The translations under genes and the position numbers were made by a program. From the NCBI GenBank assembly GCA_900544725.1, contig UQWK01000001.1, positions 29,215-93,214 on the forward strand: a stretch of DNA of 64,000 nt. The letters run 5' to 3'. The notes beneath the pieces were generated by a model, which did not search any database, was not told the DNA's origin, and saw only the letters and a program-made list of their open reading frames with translations. This stretch comes from an uncultured Collinsella sp. GTDB taxonomy: Bacteria; Actinomycetota; Coriobacteriia; Coriobacteriales; Coriobacteriaceae. Positions 18,419-26,293 of the stretch are shown piece by piece (the first letter of the stretch is position 1; each line of letters begins with the position of its first letter).

Positions 18419-18706
18419 ATGACCGCCCACGAGATCATCATCCGTCCGATCGTGTCCGAGCGTTCCTTCTCCGGCATGGAGCTGAACAAGTACACGTTCG
18501 AGGTCGCCAAGGATGCTAACAAGTATCAGATCAAGGACGCTGTCGAGGAGATCTTCGGCGTCAAGGTCGTTCGCGTGAACACCCTGACGGTCAAGCCCAA
18601 GACCAAGCGCGTGCGCTATGTCGCCGGCAAGACCCGTTCTTGGAAGAAGGCCATCGTCACGCTGGCCGAGGGCGACACCATCGAGGTCTTTGGCAACCAG
18701 GCCTAA
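18419..18706 (+). CDS. rplW: 50S ribosomal protein L23 (uL23)
   Basis: The 95-residue protein begins MTAHEIIIRPIVSERSF and has the conserved KTKRVRY loop. L23 sits at the tunnel exit, where trigger factor and SRP dock. It starts directly after the rplD stop and is followed by a hairpin and a new promoter motif before rplB. Confidence 0.97.
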   Translation: MTAHEIIIRPIVSERSFSGMELNKYTFEVAKDANKYQIKDAVEEIFGVKVVRVNTLTVKPKTKRVRYVAGKTRSWKKAIVTLAEGDTIEVFGNQA

Positions 18707-18723
18707 GACTCGCTGCTGTTGAG

Positions 18724-18766
18724 TGAGCTCATGCCTCCCAAATAGGGGAGGCGAGAGCTCAAGGTT
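18724..18766 (+). terminator. Hairpin between rplW and rplB, possible attenuator
   Basis: TGAGCTC-AT-GCCTCCC pairs with GGGAGGC-GA-GAGCTCA around a short loop, and GGTTTT follows. It lies inside the S10 series, so it would reduce rather than end expression. The rplB promoter-like motif starts 20 bases further on. Confidence 0.6.
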
Positions 18767-18785
18767 TTGGGCGTATAAAATGGAC

Positions 18786-18806
18786 ACGCCCGGAACCGTG
18801 TATACG
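18786..18806 (+). promoter_or_regulatory. Promoter-like motif of the rplB segment
   Basis: ACGCCCGGAACCGTGTATACG matches the motif before rplC (16921-16941) at 17 of 21 positions, including ACGCCC and CCGTGTATAC. It suggests rplB and later genes can be transcribed independently. Confidence 0.6.
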
Positions 18807-18885
18807 TCCGGTGTCATCGCACCCGAGGCAGAACCTCGAATCCCTGTCTGCGATGGCTAACGGATTCCTATTGAAAGGGATTGTA

Positions 18886-19716
18886 ATGGCTGTAAAGCAC
18901 CTTAAGCCGACCTCCGCTGGTAGGCGTTGGCAGACGATCTCCGATTTCTCCGAGATCACCTGCACCAAGCCCGAGAAGTCTCTTCTCGAGCCCCTGCCCA
19001 AGAAGGCCGGTCGTAACAACAACGGCCGCATCACCACCCGCCACCAGGGCGGCGGCGTGAAGCGTCGTTACCGCGTGATCGACTTCAAGCGCAACAAGGA
19101 CGGCGTGCCCGCCAAGGTTGCCACGATCGAGTACGATCCGAACCGTTCCGCTCGCATCGCTCTGCTGCACTACGCTGACGGTGAGAAGCGCTACATCCTG
19201 GCCCCCAAGGGCCTCGAGGTCGGTCAGACCATCATGTCCGGTTCTGACGCCGACATCAAGCCGGGCAACGCTCTGCCCCTCGCCGACATCCCCGTCGGTA
19301 CGCTCATCCACGCCGTCGAGTTCCAGCCGGGCAAGGGCGCCGCAATCGCCCGTTCCGCCGGTAACTCCTGCCAGCTGATGGGTAAGGAGGGCAAGTACGC
19401 TATCGTCCGTATGCCTTCCTCCGAGATGCGCCGCATCCTCGTTACCTGCCGCGCCACCGTCGGTGAGGTCGGCAACGCCGATCACGCCAACATCGTCATC
19501 GGCAAGGCCGGCCGTAAGCGTCACATGAACGTGCGCCCGACCGTCCGCGGTACCGTCATGAACCCTGTCGACCACCCGCACGGCGGTGGCGAGGGCAAGA
19601 ACCACACCTCTGGTCGTCCCTCCGTTACCCCCTGGGGTAAGCCGACGAAGGGCCTTCGTACGCGCAAGAAGAAGAAGGTCTCGAACCAGCACATCATTCG
19701 TCGCCGTAAGAAGTAA
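18886..19716 (+). CDS. rplB: 50S ribosomal protein L2 (uL2)
   Basis: The 276-residue protein begins [15 protein letters not shown] and has the conserved [14 protein letters not shown] containing the peptidyl-transferase-region histidine. The ATG at 18886 follows GAAAGGGA; the open frame upstream to 18811 is not L2-like. L2 binds 23S rRNA domains II and IV and supports subunit association. Confidence 0.97.
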   Translation: MAVKHLKPTSAGRRWQTISDFSEITCTKPEKSLLEPLPKKAGRNNNGRITTRHQGGGVKRRYRVIDFKRNKDGVPAKVATIEYDPNRSARIALLHYADGEKRYILAPKGLEVGQTIMSGSDADIKPGNALPLADIPVGTLIHAVEFQPGKGAAIARSAGNSCQLMGKEGKYAIVRMPSSEMRRILVTCRATVGEVGNADHANIVIGKAGRKRHMNVRPTVRGTVMNPVDHPHGGGEGKNHTSGRPSVTPWGKPTKGLRTRKKKKVSNQHIIRRRKK

Positions 19717-19748
19717 TTTCGGATACCGAGTTTTAGGAGAAAGCACTT

Positions 19749-20009
19749 ATGAGCAGAAGTCTCAAAAAGGGCCCGTTCGTGGAGACTCGCCTTCTCTCGC
19801 GTATCACCGCGATGAACGAGGCTGGCAAGAAGGACGTCGTGAAGACTTGGTCTCGCGCGTCTACCATCTTCCCCGAGATGGTTGGTCACACCATCGCCGT
19901 CCACGACGGCCGCAAGCATGTGCCCGTGTATGTTACCGAGTCCATGGTTGGTCACAAGCTCGGCGAGTTCGCGCCGACTCGTACGTTCCGTGGCCACAAG
20001 GCCAAATAG
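19749..20009 (+). CDS. rpsS: 30S ribosomal protein S19 (uS19)
   Basis: The 86-residue protein begins [16 protein letters not shown] and ends with the usual [14 protein letters not shown]19 lies in the 30S head near S13. The ribosome binding site is AGGAGA. It lies between rplB and rplV, in the standard order. Confidence 0.97.
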   Translation: MSRSLKKGPFVETRLLSRITAMNEAGKKDVVKTWSRASTIFPEMVGHTIAVHDGRKHVPVYVTESMVGHKLGEFAPTRTFRGHKAK

Positions 20010-20023
20010 GGGGTTAACCGTAA

Positions 20024-20395
20024 ATGGCAACTAAGTCTATTGAAACTGAGGCCACCGAGGTTCGCGCCGTCGCTAAGTACGTGCGTGTTTCCCCCAGCAA
20101 GGCCCGCCTGGTGGTCGATCTGATCCGCCGCAAGCCTGTCGCTCAGGCCTTCGACATCCTCCACTTCTGCGACCGCGCCGTCGCCGTGGATGTCGAGAAG
20201 GTTCTCCGTTCCGCTGTTGCGAACGCCGAGAACAACAACGGTCTGCGTGCCGACAACCTGGTTGTCGCCGCTGCCTACGTTGACGAGGGTCCGACGCTTA
20301 AGCGCATCCGTCCCCGCGCCAAGGGTTCCGCTTCTCGTATTCTGAAGCGCACTTCCCACATCACCGTCGTCGTTGCTCCTCGAAAGGAGGCGTAA
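20024..20395 (+). CDS. rplV: 50S ribosomal protein L22 (uL22)
   Basis: The 123-residue protein has [16 protein letters not shown] near the N-terminus and the tunnel-loop region [19 protein letters not shown]22 lines the narrow part of the exit tunnel with L4. A purine-rich ribosome binding site lies just upstream. Confidence 0.97.
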   Translation: MATKSIETEATEVRAVAKYVRVSPSKARLVVDLIRRKPVAQAFDILHFCDRAVAVDVEKVLRSAVANAENNNGLRADNLVVAAAYVDEGPTLKRIRPRAKGSASRILKRTSHITVVVAPRKEA

Positions 20396-20401
20396 AGCTG
20401 T

Positions 20402-21112
20402 ATGGGTCAGAAAGTCTACCCCACCGGCTTCCGTCTTGGCATCACCGAGAACTGGCGCTCCCGCTGGTTCGCAGAGAAGGATTACGCTAAGACCCTCGGT
20501 AACGATCTCGAGATCCGCAAGTACCTCGAGAAGCGTCTTTCCCGCGCAGCTGTCTCCCGCGTCGAGATCGAGCGCGCTGGCGACAAGGTGAAGGTCATCA
20601 TCCTCACCGCTCGCCCCGGCGTTGTCATCGGTAAGAAGGGTGCCGAGATCGATACCCTCCGCACCGAGCTCGAGAAGGTCGCTGGCGTCTCCAAGGGCCA
20701 GCTCTCCGTCGACGTTGTCGAGATCAAGCGCCCCGAGCTCGACGCCAACCTCGTTGCTCAGTCCATTGCTGAGCAGCTCGAGGGCCGCGTTGCCTTCCGT
20801 CGCGCTATGCGCAAGGCTGTCCAGTCCGCCCGCAAGGCCGGCGCTAAGGGCATCCGTATCCAGTGCTCCGGTCGTCTCGGCGGTGCCGAGATGGGCCGTC
20901 GTGAGTGGTACCGCGAGGGTCGCGTGCCTCTGCACACCCTCCGTGCCAAGATCGACTACGGCACGGCTGTCGCCAGCACCACCATGGGCGCTTGCGGCGT
21001 GAAGGTCTGGATCTACCTGGGCGAGAAGCTCCCGGGCCAGCCTGTTCCCAACCCTGCACTCGAGGGCTCTTCCCGTCCTCGTCGTCGTAACTCCGAGAGG
21101 AGGGGTCAGTAG
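20402..21112 (+). CDS. rpsC: 30S ribosomal protein S3 (uS3)
   Basis: The 236-residue protein begins [18 protein letters not shown]. It has the KH-domain motif [10 protein letters not shown] and the C-terminal [15 protein letters not shown] segment (here [13 protein letters not shown]). S3 guards the mRNA entry site. Its TAG stop overlaps the rplP GTG start by one base. Confidence 0.97.
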   Translation: MGQKVYPTGFRLGITENWRSRWFAEKDYAKTLGNDLEIRKYLEKRLSRAAVSRVEIERAGDKVKVIILTARPGVVIGKKGAEIDTLRTELEKVAGVSKGQLSVDVVEIKRPELDANLVAQSIAEQLEGRVAFRRAMRKAVQSARKAGAKGIRIQCSGRLGGAEMGRREWYREGRVPLHTLRAKIDYGTAVASTTMGACGVKVWIYLGEKLPGQPVPNPALEGSSRPRRRNSERRGQ

Positions 21113-21615
21113 TGCTTGCCCCTAAGCGTATTCTTCACCGCAAGGTGCAGCGTGGCTCCATGAAGGGCCAGGCCAAGGGTAATACCGAGCTGCATTTCGG
21201 CGAGTTTGGTATCCAGGCTCTCGAGGCCCATTGGATCACCAACCGTCAGATCGAGGCCGCTCGTATTGCCATGACCCGCTACATGAAGCGTGGCGGTCGT
21301 GTGTACATCACGATCTTCCCCGATAAGCCCATCACCAAGAAGCCTGCTGAGACTCGCATGGGTTCTGGTAAGGGTAACCCCGAGGAGTGGGTGGCCGTCG
21401 TCAAGCCCGGCCGCATCATGTTCGAGGTCAAGGGCGTGCCCGAGGAGGTCGCTCGCGAGGCTCTGCGTCTTGCACAGCACAAGCTTCCCATCAAGACCAA
21501 GATTGTTGCTGCTAAGAACGCTGAGCAGCGCATCGAGAAGGAGATGGCTGAGGAGGCCGCTCTCGAGGCCAAGTGGGCTGCTGAGGACGCCGCCGCCGCC
21601 AAGGAGGAGAACTAA
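21112..21615 (+). CDS. rplP: 50S ribosomal protein L16 (uL16) with extended C-terminus
   Basis: The 167 residues begin [19 protein letters not shown] from a GTG that overlaps the rpsC stop. The core has [22 protein letters not shown] and [15 protein letters not shown]. Usual L16 proteins have about 137-144 residues; here a charged Ala/Glu-rich tail of about 28 residues follows, ending AAAAKEEN. L16 helps position the A-site tRNA. Confidence 0.96.
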   Translation: MLAPKRILHRKVQRGSMKGQAKGNTELHFGEFGIQALEAHWITNRQIEAARIAMTRYMKRGGRVYITIFPDKPITKKPAETRMGSGKGNPEEWVAVVKPGRIMFEVKGVPEEVAREALRLAQHKLPIKTKIVAAKNAEQRIEKEMAEEAALEAKWAAEDAAAAKEEN

Positions 21616-21830
21616 TGAAGCCCGCAGAGATTCGTGAGCTCTCGGACGCTCAGCTCGTTGAGAAGCTGAAGGAAATGCGCGCCGAGCTCTTTAACCTTCG
21701 TTTCCAGATGGCCACCAGCCAGCTGGACAACACCGCTCGCGTCAACACCGTGAAGAAGGACATCGCTCGCGTCCTCACGGAGCAGCGCGCCCGCGAGATC
21801 GCAGCGGAGAAGTCCGCTGTCGCCGAGTAG
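21615..21830 (+). CDS. rpmC: 50S ribosomal protein L29 (uL29)
   Basis: The 71-residue, mostly helical protein begins [20 protein letters not shown] and has LFNLRFQMATSQLDN, typical of L29. L29 sits near the tunnel exit. The start overlaps the rplP stop by one base. Confidence 0.96.
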   Translation: MKPAEIRELSDAQLVEKLKEMRAELFNLRFQMATSQLDNTARVNTVKKDIARVLTEQRAREIAAEKSAVAE

Positions 21831-21846
21831 GACCTAAGGAGAGAAC

Positions 21847-22107
21847 ATGACTGATTCGCGTAACTCGCGTAAGGTCCGTACGGGTGTCGTTACCTCCGTC
21901 TCCGGTGCCAAGACCATTGTCGTCACCATCACCGAGCGCAAGCGTCACCCCAAGTACGGCAAGATGATGACCAGCTCCAAGAAGCTGCACGCTCACGACG
22001 AGGAGTGCACGGCTGGCGTGGGCGATACCGTCCGCGTTATGGAGACCCGTCCTATGTCCAAGATGAAGCGTTGGCGCCTCATCGAGGTCGTCGAGCGCGC
22101 TAAATAA
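21847..22107 (+). CDS. rpsQ: 30S ribosomal protein S17 (uS17)
   Basis: The 86-residue OB-fold protein has VVTSVSGAKTIVVTITERKRH and the C-terminal RPMSKMKRWRLIEVV. S17 is a primary 16S rRNA binder. The ribosome binding site is AAGGAGAG. A structured 118-base gap follows before rplN. Confidence 0.97.
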   Translation: MTDSRNSRKVRTGVVTSVSGAKTIVVTITERKRHPKYGKMMTSSKKLHAHDEECTAGVGDTVRVMETRPMSKMKRWRLIEVVERAK

Positions 22108-22134
22108 GCAGTCGCTCTTACGACTTGTACGTTT

Positions 22135-22200
22135 CCGAAGATGTGCGTATGCCTGGTTTGCATACCACAGGCCGCCTAAAGGCTGCGCACCTCTCTTCGG
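22135..22200 (+). promoter_or_regulatory. Multibranch RNA structure upstream of rplN
   Basis: An outer stem CCGAAGA/TCTTCGG and a second stem GTGCG/CGCAC enclose an inner hairpin TATGC-CTGGTTT-GCATA and a smaller GCC/GGC hairpin. It ends 25 bases before the rplN start. The form suits a ribosomal protein autoregulatory leader, but I know of no matching family. Confidence 0.5.
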
Positions 22201-22225
22201 TTCTTAGTTCGGAGGAACATCTACC

Positions 22226-22594
22226 ATGATTCAGATGCAAACCATGCTGAACGTCGCCGACAACTCCGGCGCTCGCAAGATTCGCTGCATCAAGGTGCTT
22301 GGCGGTTCCAAGCGTCGTTATGCAGGCATCGGCGATGTGTTCATCGGTGCTGTCCAGGAGGCTACCCCTGGCGCCAACGTCAAGAAGAAGGACGTTGTCC
22401 GTTGCGTCGTCGTTCGCACCGTTAAGGAGATCCGCCGCAAGGATGGCTCCTACATTCGCTTTGATGAGAACGCCTGCGTTGTCATCAACAACGATGGTTC
22501 GCCCGTCGGCACCCGTATCTTCGGGCCCGTCGCTCGCGAGCTTCGTGACAAGAAGTACATGAAGATCGTCTCGCTCGCTCCCGAGACCCTGTAG
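22226..22594 (+). CDS. rplN: 50S ribosomal protein L14 (uL14)
   Basis: The 122-residue protein begins [19 protein letters not shown] and ends [19 protein letters not shown] ([16 protein letters not shown]). L14 forms an intersubunit bridge. GGAGGA lies 10 bases upstream. It opens the spc series after a structured gap. Confidence 0.98.
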   Translation: MIQMQTMLNVADNSGARKIRCIKVLGGSKRRYAGIGDVFIGAVQEATPGANVKKKDVVRCVVVRTVKEIRRKDGSYIRFDENACVVINNDGSPVGTRIFGPVARELRDKKYMKIVSLAPETL

Positions 22595-22607
22595 TTAGGG
22601 GAGATAT

Positions 22608-22913
22608 ATGTATATCAAGAAGGGCGATAAGGTCCAGGTTCTCTCTGGTAAGGATCGCGGCAAGCAGGGCGTTATCCTGCGTGCTCTCCCCGCCGAGAAC
22701 AAGGTCGTTGTCGAGGGCGTTTCGGTCGTCAAGAAGGCCGTCAAGCCCAACGCTGCCAACCAGCAGGGCGGCATCGTTTCGCAGGAGGCTCCCATCGATG
22801 CCTCCAACGTCAATCTCGTCTGCCCCGAGTGCGGTAAGGTTACCCGCGTCGGTCACGAGAAGGACGGCAAGAACAAGCTGCGCGTCTGCAAGAAGTGCGG
22901 CCACAAGTTCTAA
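22608..22913 (+). CDS. rplX: 50S ribosomal protein L24 (uL24) with C-terminal zinc ribbon
   Basis: The 101-residue protein begins [21 protein letters not shown], a KOW domain. It ends with a Cys4 pair, CPEC about residue 77 and CKKC about residue 95, likely binding zinc. L24 starts 50S assembly. The next gene should be rplE, but a terminator and 33 kb of unrelated genes follow. Confidence 0.97.
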   Translation: MYIKKGDKVQVLSGKDRGKQGVILRALPAENKVVVEGVSVVKKAVKPNAANQQGGIVSQEAPIDASNVNLVCPECGKVTRVGHEKDGKNKLRVCKKCGHKF

Positions 22914-22940
22914 GCTGCCCGCAACATCAAGTTGCTAGCA

Positions 22941-22976
22941 AAGGCCCGGATGCCCCTCGGCATCCGGGCCTTTTTC
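22941..22976 (+). terminator. Strong terminator after rplX
   Basis: AAGGCCCGGATGCC pairs perfectly with GGCATCCGGGCCTT around CCTC and is followed by TTTC. It ends the ribosomal transcript at the left edge of the 33-kb metabolic block. Confidence 0.93.
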
Positions 22977-22981
22977 TATCC

Positions 22982-23178
22982 CCACTCATTGGGGACAGAC
23001 TTAAATGAGTGGCCGTTGATTGGCAGTCATTGGGGACAGACTTAAATGACTAGTCGTTTGGGACGTTCTTAAACGACTAGTTGATAGGGACGGTCTTTAG
23101 ATCTGTATATCTGGCCATCTAGGATAGGCTTCAACGAAAGCGGCACCTAGGGACAGTTCTTTGATGTCTGGTGCCCCC
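22982..23178. repeat. Series of hairpin repeats with GGGACAG-type loops
   Basis: Three adjacent hairpins have different stems but a similar loop: CCACTCATT/AATGAGTGG (22982-23012), AGTCATT/AATGACT (about 23025-23051) and CTAGTCGTTT/AAACGACTAG (about 23047-23078). Each loop holds GGGAC followed by TTAAA. Weaker copies follow at about 23083-23112 and 23147-23178, the latter with stem GCACC/GGTGC. They resemble REP sequences mobilised by IS200-like transposases; none is encoded here. Confidence 0.75.
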
Positions 23179-23249
23179 AGAGGGGTGAAGTAATACAGCT
23201 GGCTCTGTCTTTAGGGCTTTGGTGCTCCGCCCCTATATGTTTCACAAGG

Positions 23250-23437
23250 ATTGTCGCATGCGCATTTACGCGCAGAGTCTTGCGCGATGATGCGCATTGC
23301 CGCGCAAATATCTGCTAACTATGGTTAAATAATGACCGATAAACAAATAAACACGCAAATACAAGCAAAAGCGCGCGCAATTGTGCGAATATAGGGCTGT
23401 TAGAAATGAAGGACTTCCGATGACTCAGGAGGCACTC
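23250..23437 (+). promoter_or_regulatory. Promoter region of the oxidoreductase-deoR pair, with repeated GCGCA motifs
   Basis: GCGCA occurs about six times between 23258 and 23390, including the inverted pair TGCGCGATGATGCGCA. A possible promoter is TTGCCG (23297-23302), 17 bases, TATGGT (23320-23325). The motif cluster may be the operator of the DeoR regulator encoded two genes down. Confidence 0.4.
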
Positions 23438-24517
23438 ATGGCAGATTCCAAACAGGCTCCGCTCGACGCCGAAGCAGCCGCTAAGGCGGCGTTTGCCTCG
23501 GTCCAGGATCGGCCGTTCCCCGACGACATTTTTACGGCTCCCGAGCTTCGCTGGGCTGTGATCGGTTGCGGCGTTATCGCCAACCAGATGGCCCAGTCTC
23601 TAGCTCTTGCCGGCCGCAAGCTTGCGGGCGTCGCAAACCGTACGCTATCCAAGGCTCAAGCTTTTGCCGAGCAGTATGGCATCGAGAAGGTCTATGAGAC
23701 GGTCGAGGACCTCTACGCCGATCCGGACATCGACGCCGTTTATATCACCACGCCGCACAACACGCATATCACCTACCTGCGAGCCGCTCTGGCAGCTGGC
23801 AAGCACGTGCTCTGCGAAAAGGCCATTACCCTCAACTCTGCCGAGCTCCACGAGGCCCGTGCCATCGCCGTCGAGCACAACGTGGTCCTTATGGACGCCA
23901 CCACGGTGCTCCACATGCCGCTGTATCAAGAGCTGCGCCGTCGCATGGATGCGGGCGACTTTGGCCGCATGAACCTCGCCCAGCTCAACTTTGGCAGCTA
24001 TAAGGAGTACGGCGACCTGACCAACCGCTTCTACAACCGTAGCCTTGCCGGCGGCGCCATGCTCGACATTGGCGTGTATGCCCTGTCCGTCATGCGCCTG
24101 TTTATGGCCAGCCAGCCAGCCGAGGTCGTGTCTCTGGGCAACACCTGTGAGACCGGTGTCGACGTTGCGGGCGGCATTGTCTGCCGTAACGCCGAGCAGC
24201 AGCTGGGCGTCGTGAGCCTTACACTCCACTCCAAGCAGCCCAAGCGCTCGGTCATCAGCTTCGACAAGTGCTATATCGAGGTCAACGAGTATCCGCGCGC
24301 CGACCATGCGACCATCGTGTGGACTGCGGACGGTCACCGTGAGGAGGTCCACGCTGGCACCGAGGCATATGCTCTGTGCTACGAGATGGCCGACCTGGAG
24401 AAGGCCGTTGCCGGCGATGATTCGAAGCGCGAGCTTCTGGGCTATGCTTCTGATGTTATGGAGCTGATGACCAAGCTCCGCGCCGACTGGGGAGTCGTGT
24501 ACCCCGAGGAGGAGTAA
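23438..24517 (+). CDS. Gfo/Idh/MocA family oxidoreductase
   Basis: The 359-residue NAD(P)-dependent sugar or polyol dehydrogenase-like protein has an N-terminal Rossmann domain (WAVIGCGVIANQMAQSLA) and the family signature LCEKAITLNSAE, equivalent to EKP. The C-terminal domain has GGAMLDIGVYALS. The ATG at 23438 is five bases after GGAGG; an ATG at 23420 is also possible. It is 3 bases upstream of the deoR gene, suggesting one operon. The substrate is unknown. Confidence 0.88.
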   Translation: MADSKQAPLDAEAAAKAAFASVQDRPFPDDIFTAPELRWAVIGCGVIANQMAQSLALAGRKLAGVANRTLSKAQAFAEQYGIEKVYETVEDLYADPDIDAVYITTPHNTHITYLRAALAAGKHVLCEKAITLNSAELHEARAIAVEHNVVLMDATTVLHMPLYQELRRRMDAGDFGRMNLAQLNFGSYKEYGDLTNRFYNRSLAGGAMLDIGVYALSVMRLFMASQPAEVVSLGNTCETGVDVAGGIVCRNAEQQLGVVSLTLHSKQPKRSVISFDKCYIEVNEYPRADHATIVWTADGHREEVHAGTEAYALCYEMADLEKAVAGDDSKRELLGYASDVMELMTKLRADWGVVYPEEE

Positions 24518-24520
24518 GCG

Positions 24521-25267
24521 ATGCTTGCGGAAGATAGGCTCAACGCGATCGTGACGATGGTGCAGCAGGCCGGCTCGGTTACCGTGCCGGAGCTTGCTGA
24601 AGCCCTGGGCGTGACGGCGTCTACCATTCGGCGCGACCTGCAGGCGCTCGACCGTGCACACCGTATCGCCAAGGTGCACGGAGGCGCGACGAGTCTGGAG
24701 CGTGCGCACGTGACGCGCGACCTGACGATCAGCGAGCGCAGTGATCTCCATAACGATGACAAGGAGCGCATCTGCGCCCGTGCCGCGGCTCTGGTGGAGC
24801 CCGATAGCTTTGTGTATATCGATTCGGGCTCCACGACCCTCAAGCTCATCGAGCATCTTCCGCGCCTTGAGGGTGTCACCTATGTGACCGATTCCGTGCT
24901 CCATGCTCAGCATCTCGCCCTGCGTGGTATGCGCACCGTGGTGCTAGGCGGCGAGCTCAAGCCCGAGACCGAGGCACTCGTCGGTCCCGATGCCTTGGCA
25001 ACCCTGGACCGCTATAACTTCAACTGCGGTTTTTGGGGTTCCAATGGCATCGCCGCCGAGCAAGGTCTCACCACACCGGATATCGAGGAAGCGCAGGTCA
25101 AGCGTATCTCGATGCGCCATACCGCCAAACGCTTCGTAATCTCGGACGCCAGCAAATTTGGCATGGTGGCGCCCGTCAAGTTTGCGGACTTCCGCGACGC
25201 AACGATCATCACTACGGGCGAGGTGCCCGCCAAGTACCAGTCGATGGACAACGTCATCACGGTCTAG
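24521..25267 (+). CDS. DeoR/GlpR family transcriptional regulator
   Basis: The 248-residue protein has an N-terminal winged helix with the family signature VTVPELAEALGVTASTIRRD and DLQALDR. A sugar-phosphate sensor domain follows, with IDSGSTTLKL near residue 105, GGELKPETEALVG, and SDASKFG near the end. Such regulators usually repress neighbouring sugar genes until a phosphorylated sugar binds. It probably controls itself and the oxidoreductase. Confidence 0.92.
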   Translation: MLAEDRLNAIVTMVQQAGSVTVPELAEALGVTASTIRRDLQALDRAHRIAKVHGGATSLERAHVTRDLTISERSDLHNDDKERICARAAALVEPDSFVYIDSGSTTLKLIEHLPRLEGVTYVTDSVLHAQHLALRGMRTVVLGGELKPETEALVGPDALATLDRYNFNCGFWGSNGIAAEQGLTTPDIEEAQVKRISMRHTAKRFVISDASKFGMVAPVKFADFRDATIITTGEVPAKYQSMDNVITV

Positions 25268-25291
25268 CAAGCAGGGGCAGGCTAAGGCCAA

Positions 25292-25328
25292 AACCACCAC
25301 AAAGGTGCCTGTCCCCATTGTGGTGGTT
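25292..25328. repeat. Hairpin repeat with complementary GGTGCCTGTCCCC loop
   Basis: AACCACCACAA and TTGTGGTGGTT form a perfect 11-bp stem around AGGTGCCTGTCCCCA. The reverse complement of the loop contains GGGGACAGG. A degraded copy with the same GGTGCCTGTCCC lies at about 25583-25615. Confidence 0.75.
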
Positions 25329-25360
25329 GGTAACGAAAACCGAGTAGTTTTCTCAATAGA

Positions 25361-25397
25361 AAAGCGGCAACGTCTATCACGGGCGTTGCCGCTTTCG
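25361..25397 (+). terminator. Terminator of the oxidoreductase-deoR operon
   Basis: AAAGCGGCAACG pairs exactly with CGTTGCCGCTTT around an 11-base loop. The downstream T content is low, but the stem is strong and A-rich at its 5' side. Confidence 0.7.
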
Positions 25398-25418
25398 TTG
25401 TCTGCCGGTTTTGTCTAA

Positions 25419-25549
25419 GTCTGTAACATCTGGGGCCGATTTTGCCGAGTTATTGTTACAGATTGAGATTTTCCCTTGAGGGGGATTCAAATGTCTCGAT
25501 CTGTAACAGATAGACCGGAAAATGGGTTCCAGCTGTTACAGATCGAGAC
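25419..25549. repeat. Repeat pair built on TCTGTAACA
   Basis: GTCTCGATCTGTAACA (25493-25508) is the exact reverse complement of TGTTACAGATCGAGAC (25534-25549). A weaker pair precedes it: GTCTGTAACA near 25419 and TGTTACAGATTGAGAT at 25454-25469. The region between the terminator and the pseudouridine synthase gene holds only these repeats. Confidence 0.75.
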
Positions 25550-25618
25550 GTTTTGGGACCGCGGCTGAGCCATTGCGGCAAAGCCACCACCAAGGTGCCT
25601 GTCCCTATTTGGCAGGTT

Positions 25619-26278
25619 TTAGGGCTCCCAGGGGCAGGGGGCTTCGATGTGGATGTGCTCGCCGGTTACGGGATGCGTGAAGGACACACTGTGGGCGTGG
25701 AGCATCAGGCCACAGGGGCGCGGCGTGCCGTACAGGTCATCGCCAACCAGGGGGTGGCGCTCGCTTGCCAGGTGCACGCGGATCTGGTGTTTGCGGCCGG
25801 TGAGCAGCTCGACATCGATATACGAGCGCGTGGGCAGGCCACGACGGCTCTTAAGACGCTTGAGCACCTTCACGCGCGTTTGAGACGGCTTGCCGCTGGC
25901 GCCGACGCGCATCTTTCGGCTGTCGTGACGGTCGCGGGCGATGGGCTTGTCGATGAGCTTTTCGTTCCAGTCGATCTTGCCCTCGGCGAGCGCCAGGTAG
26001 TGCTTTTCGAACGCGTGGTCGATAATCATCTGGTCAAAGGCGGGCTGCGTCTGCTTGTCGAGTGAGAACAGCACCACGCCGGTGGTGTCGCGGTCCAGGC
26101 GGTTGAGCGGCTGCATGTCGGTCGCGGCAAAGCCGTCGCCCATCGCCAGTAGCAGGTCGCTGGCGTAGTCGGTGAGTGTGCGCTCGCCGGTGCCATCGCC
26201 GTGGACGATCATGCCGGCAGGCTTGTCGATGGCCATGAGCCAGGCGTCGCAGTAGAGGACTTGAGGTTCTTCGTTCAC
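25619..26278 (-). CDS. RluA family RNA pseudouridine synthase
   Basis: The 219-residue protein converts uridines in rRNA or tRNA to pseudouridine. The catalytic Asp lies in QPLNRLDRDTTGVVLF near residue 60, and the C-terminal motif GRKHQIRVHLA is present. No S4 domain is seen, so it is the short form. The GTG start at 26278 follows AAAGG. It lies 15 bases downstream of the U32 gene, suggesting one transcript. Confidence 0.92.
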   Translation of the reverse strand: MNEEPQVLYCDAWLMAIDKPAGMIVHGDGTGERTLTDYASDLLLAMGDGFAATDMQPLNRLDRDTTGVVLFSLDKQTQPAFDQMIIDHAFEKHYLALAEGKIDWNEKLIDKPIARDRHDSRKMRVGASGKPSQTRVKVLKRLKSRRGLPTRSYIDVELLTGRKHQIRVHLASERHPLVGDDLYGTPRPCGLMLHAHSVSFTHPVTGEHIHIEAPCPWEP

Positions 26279-26293
26279 GTGTATGCCTTTCGG

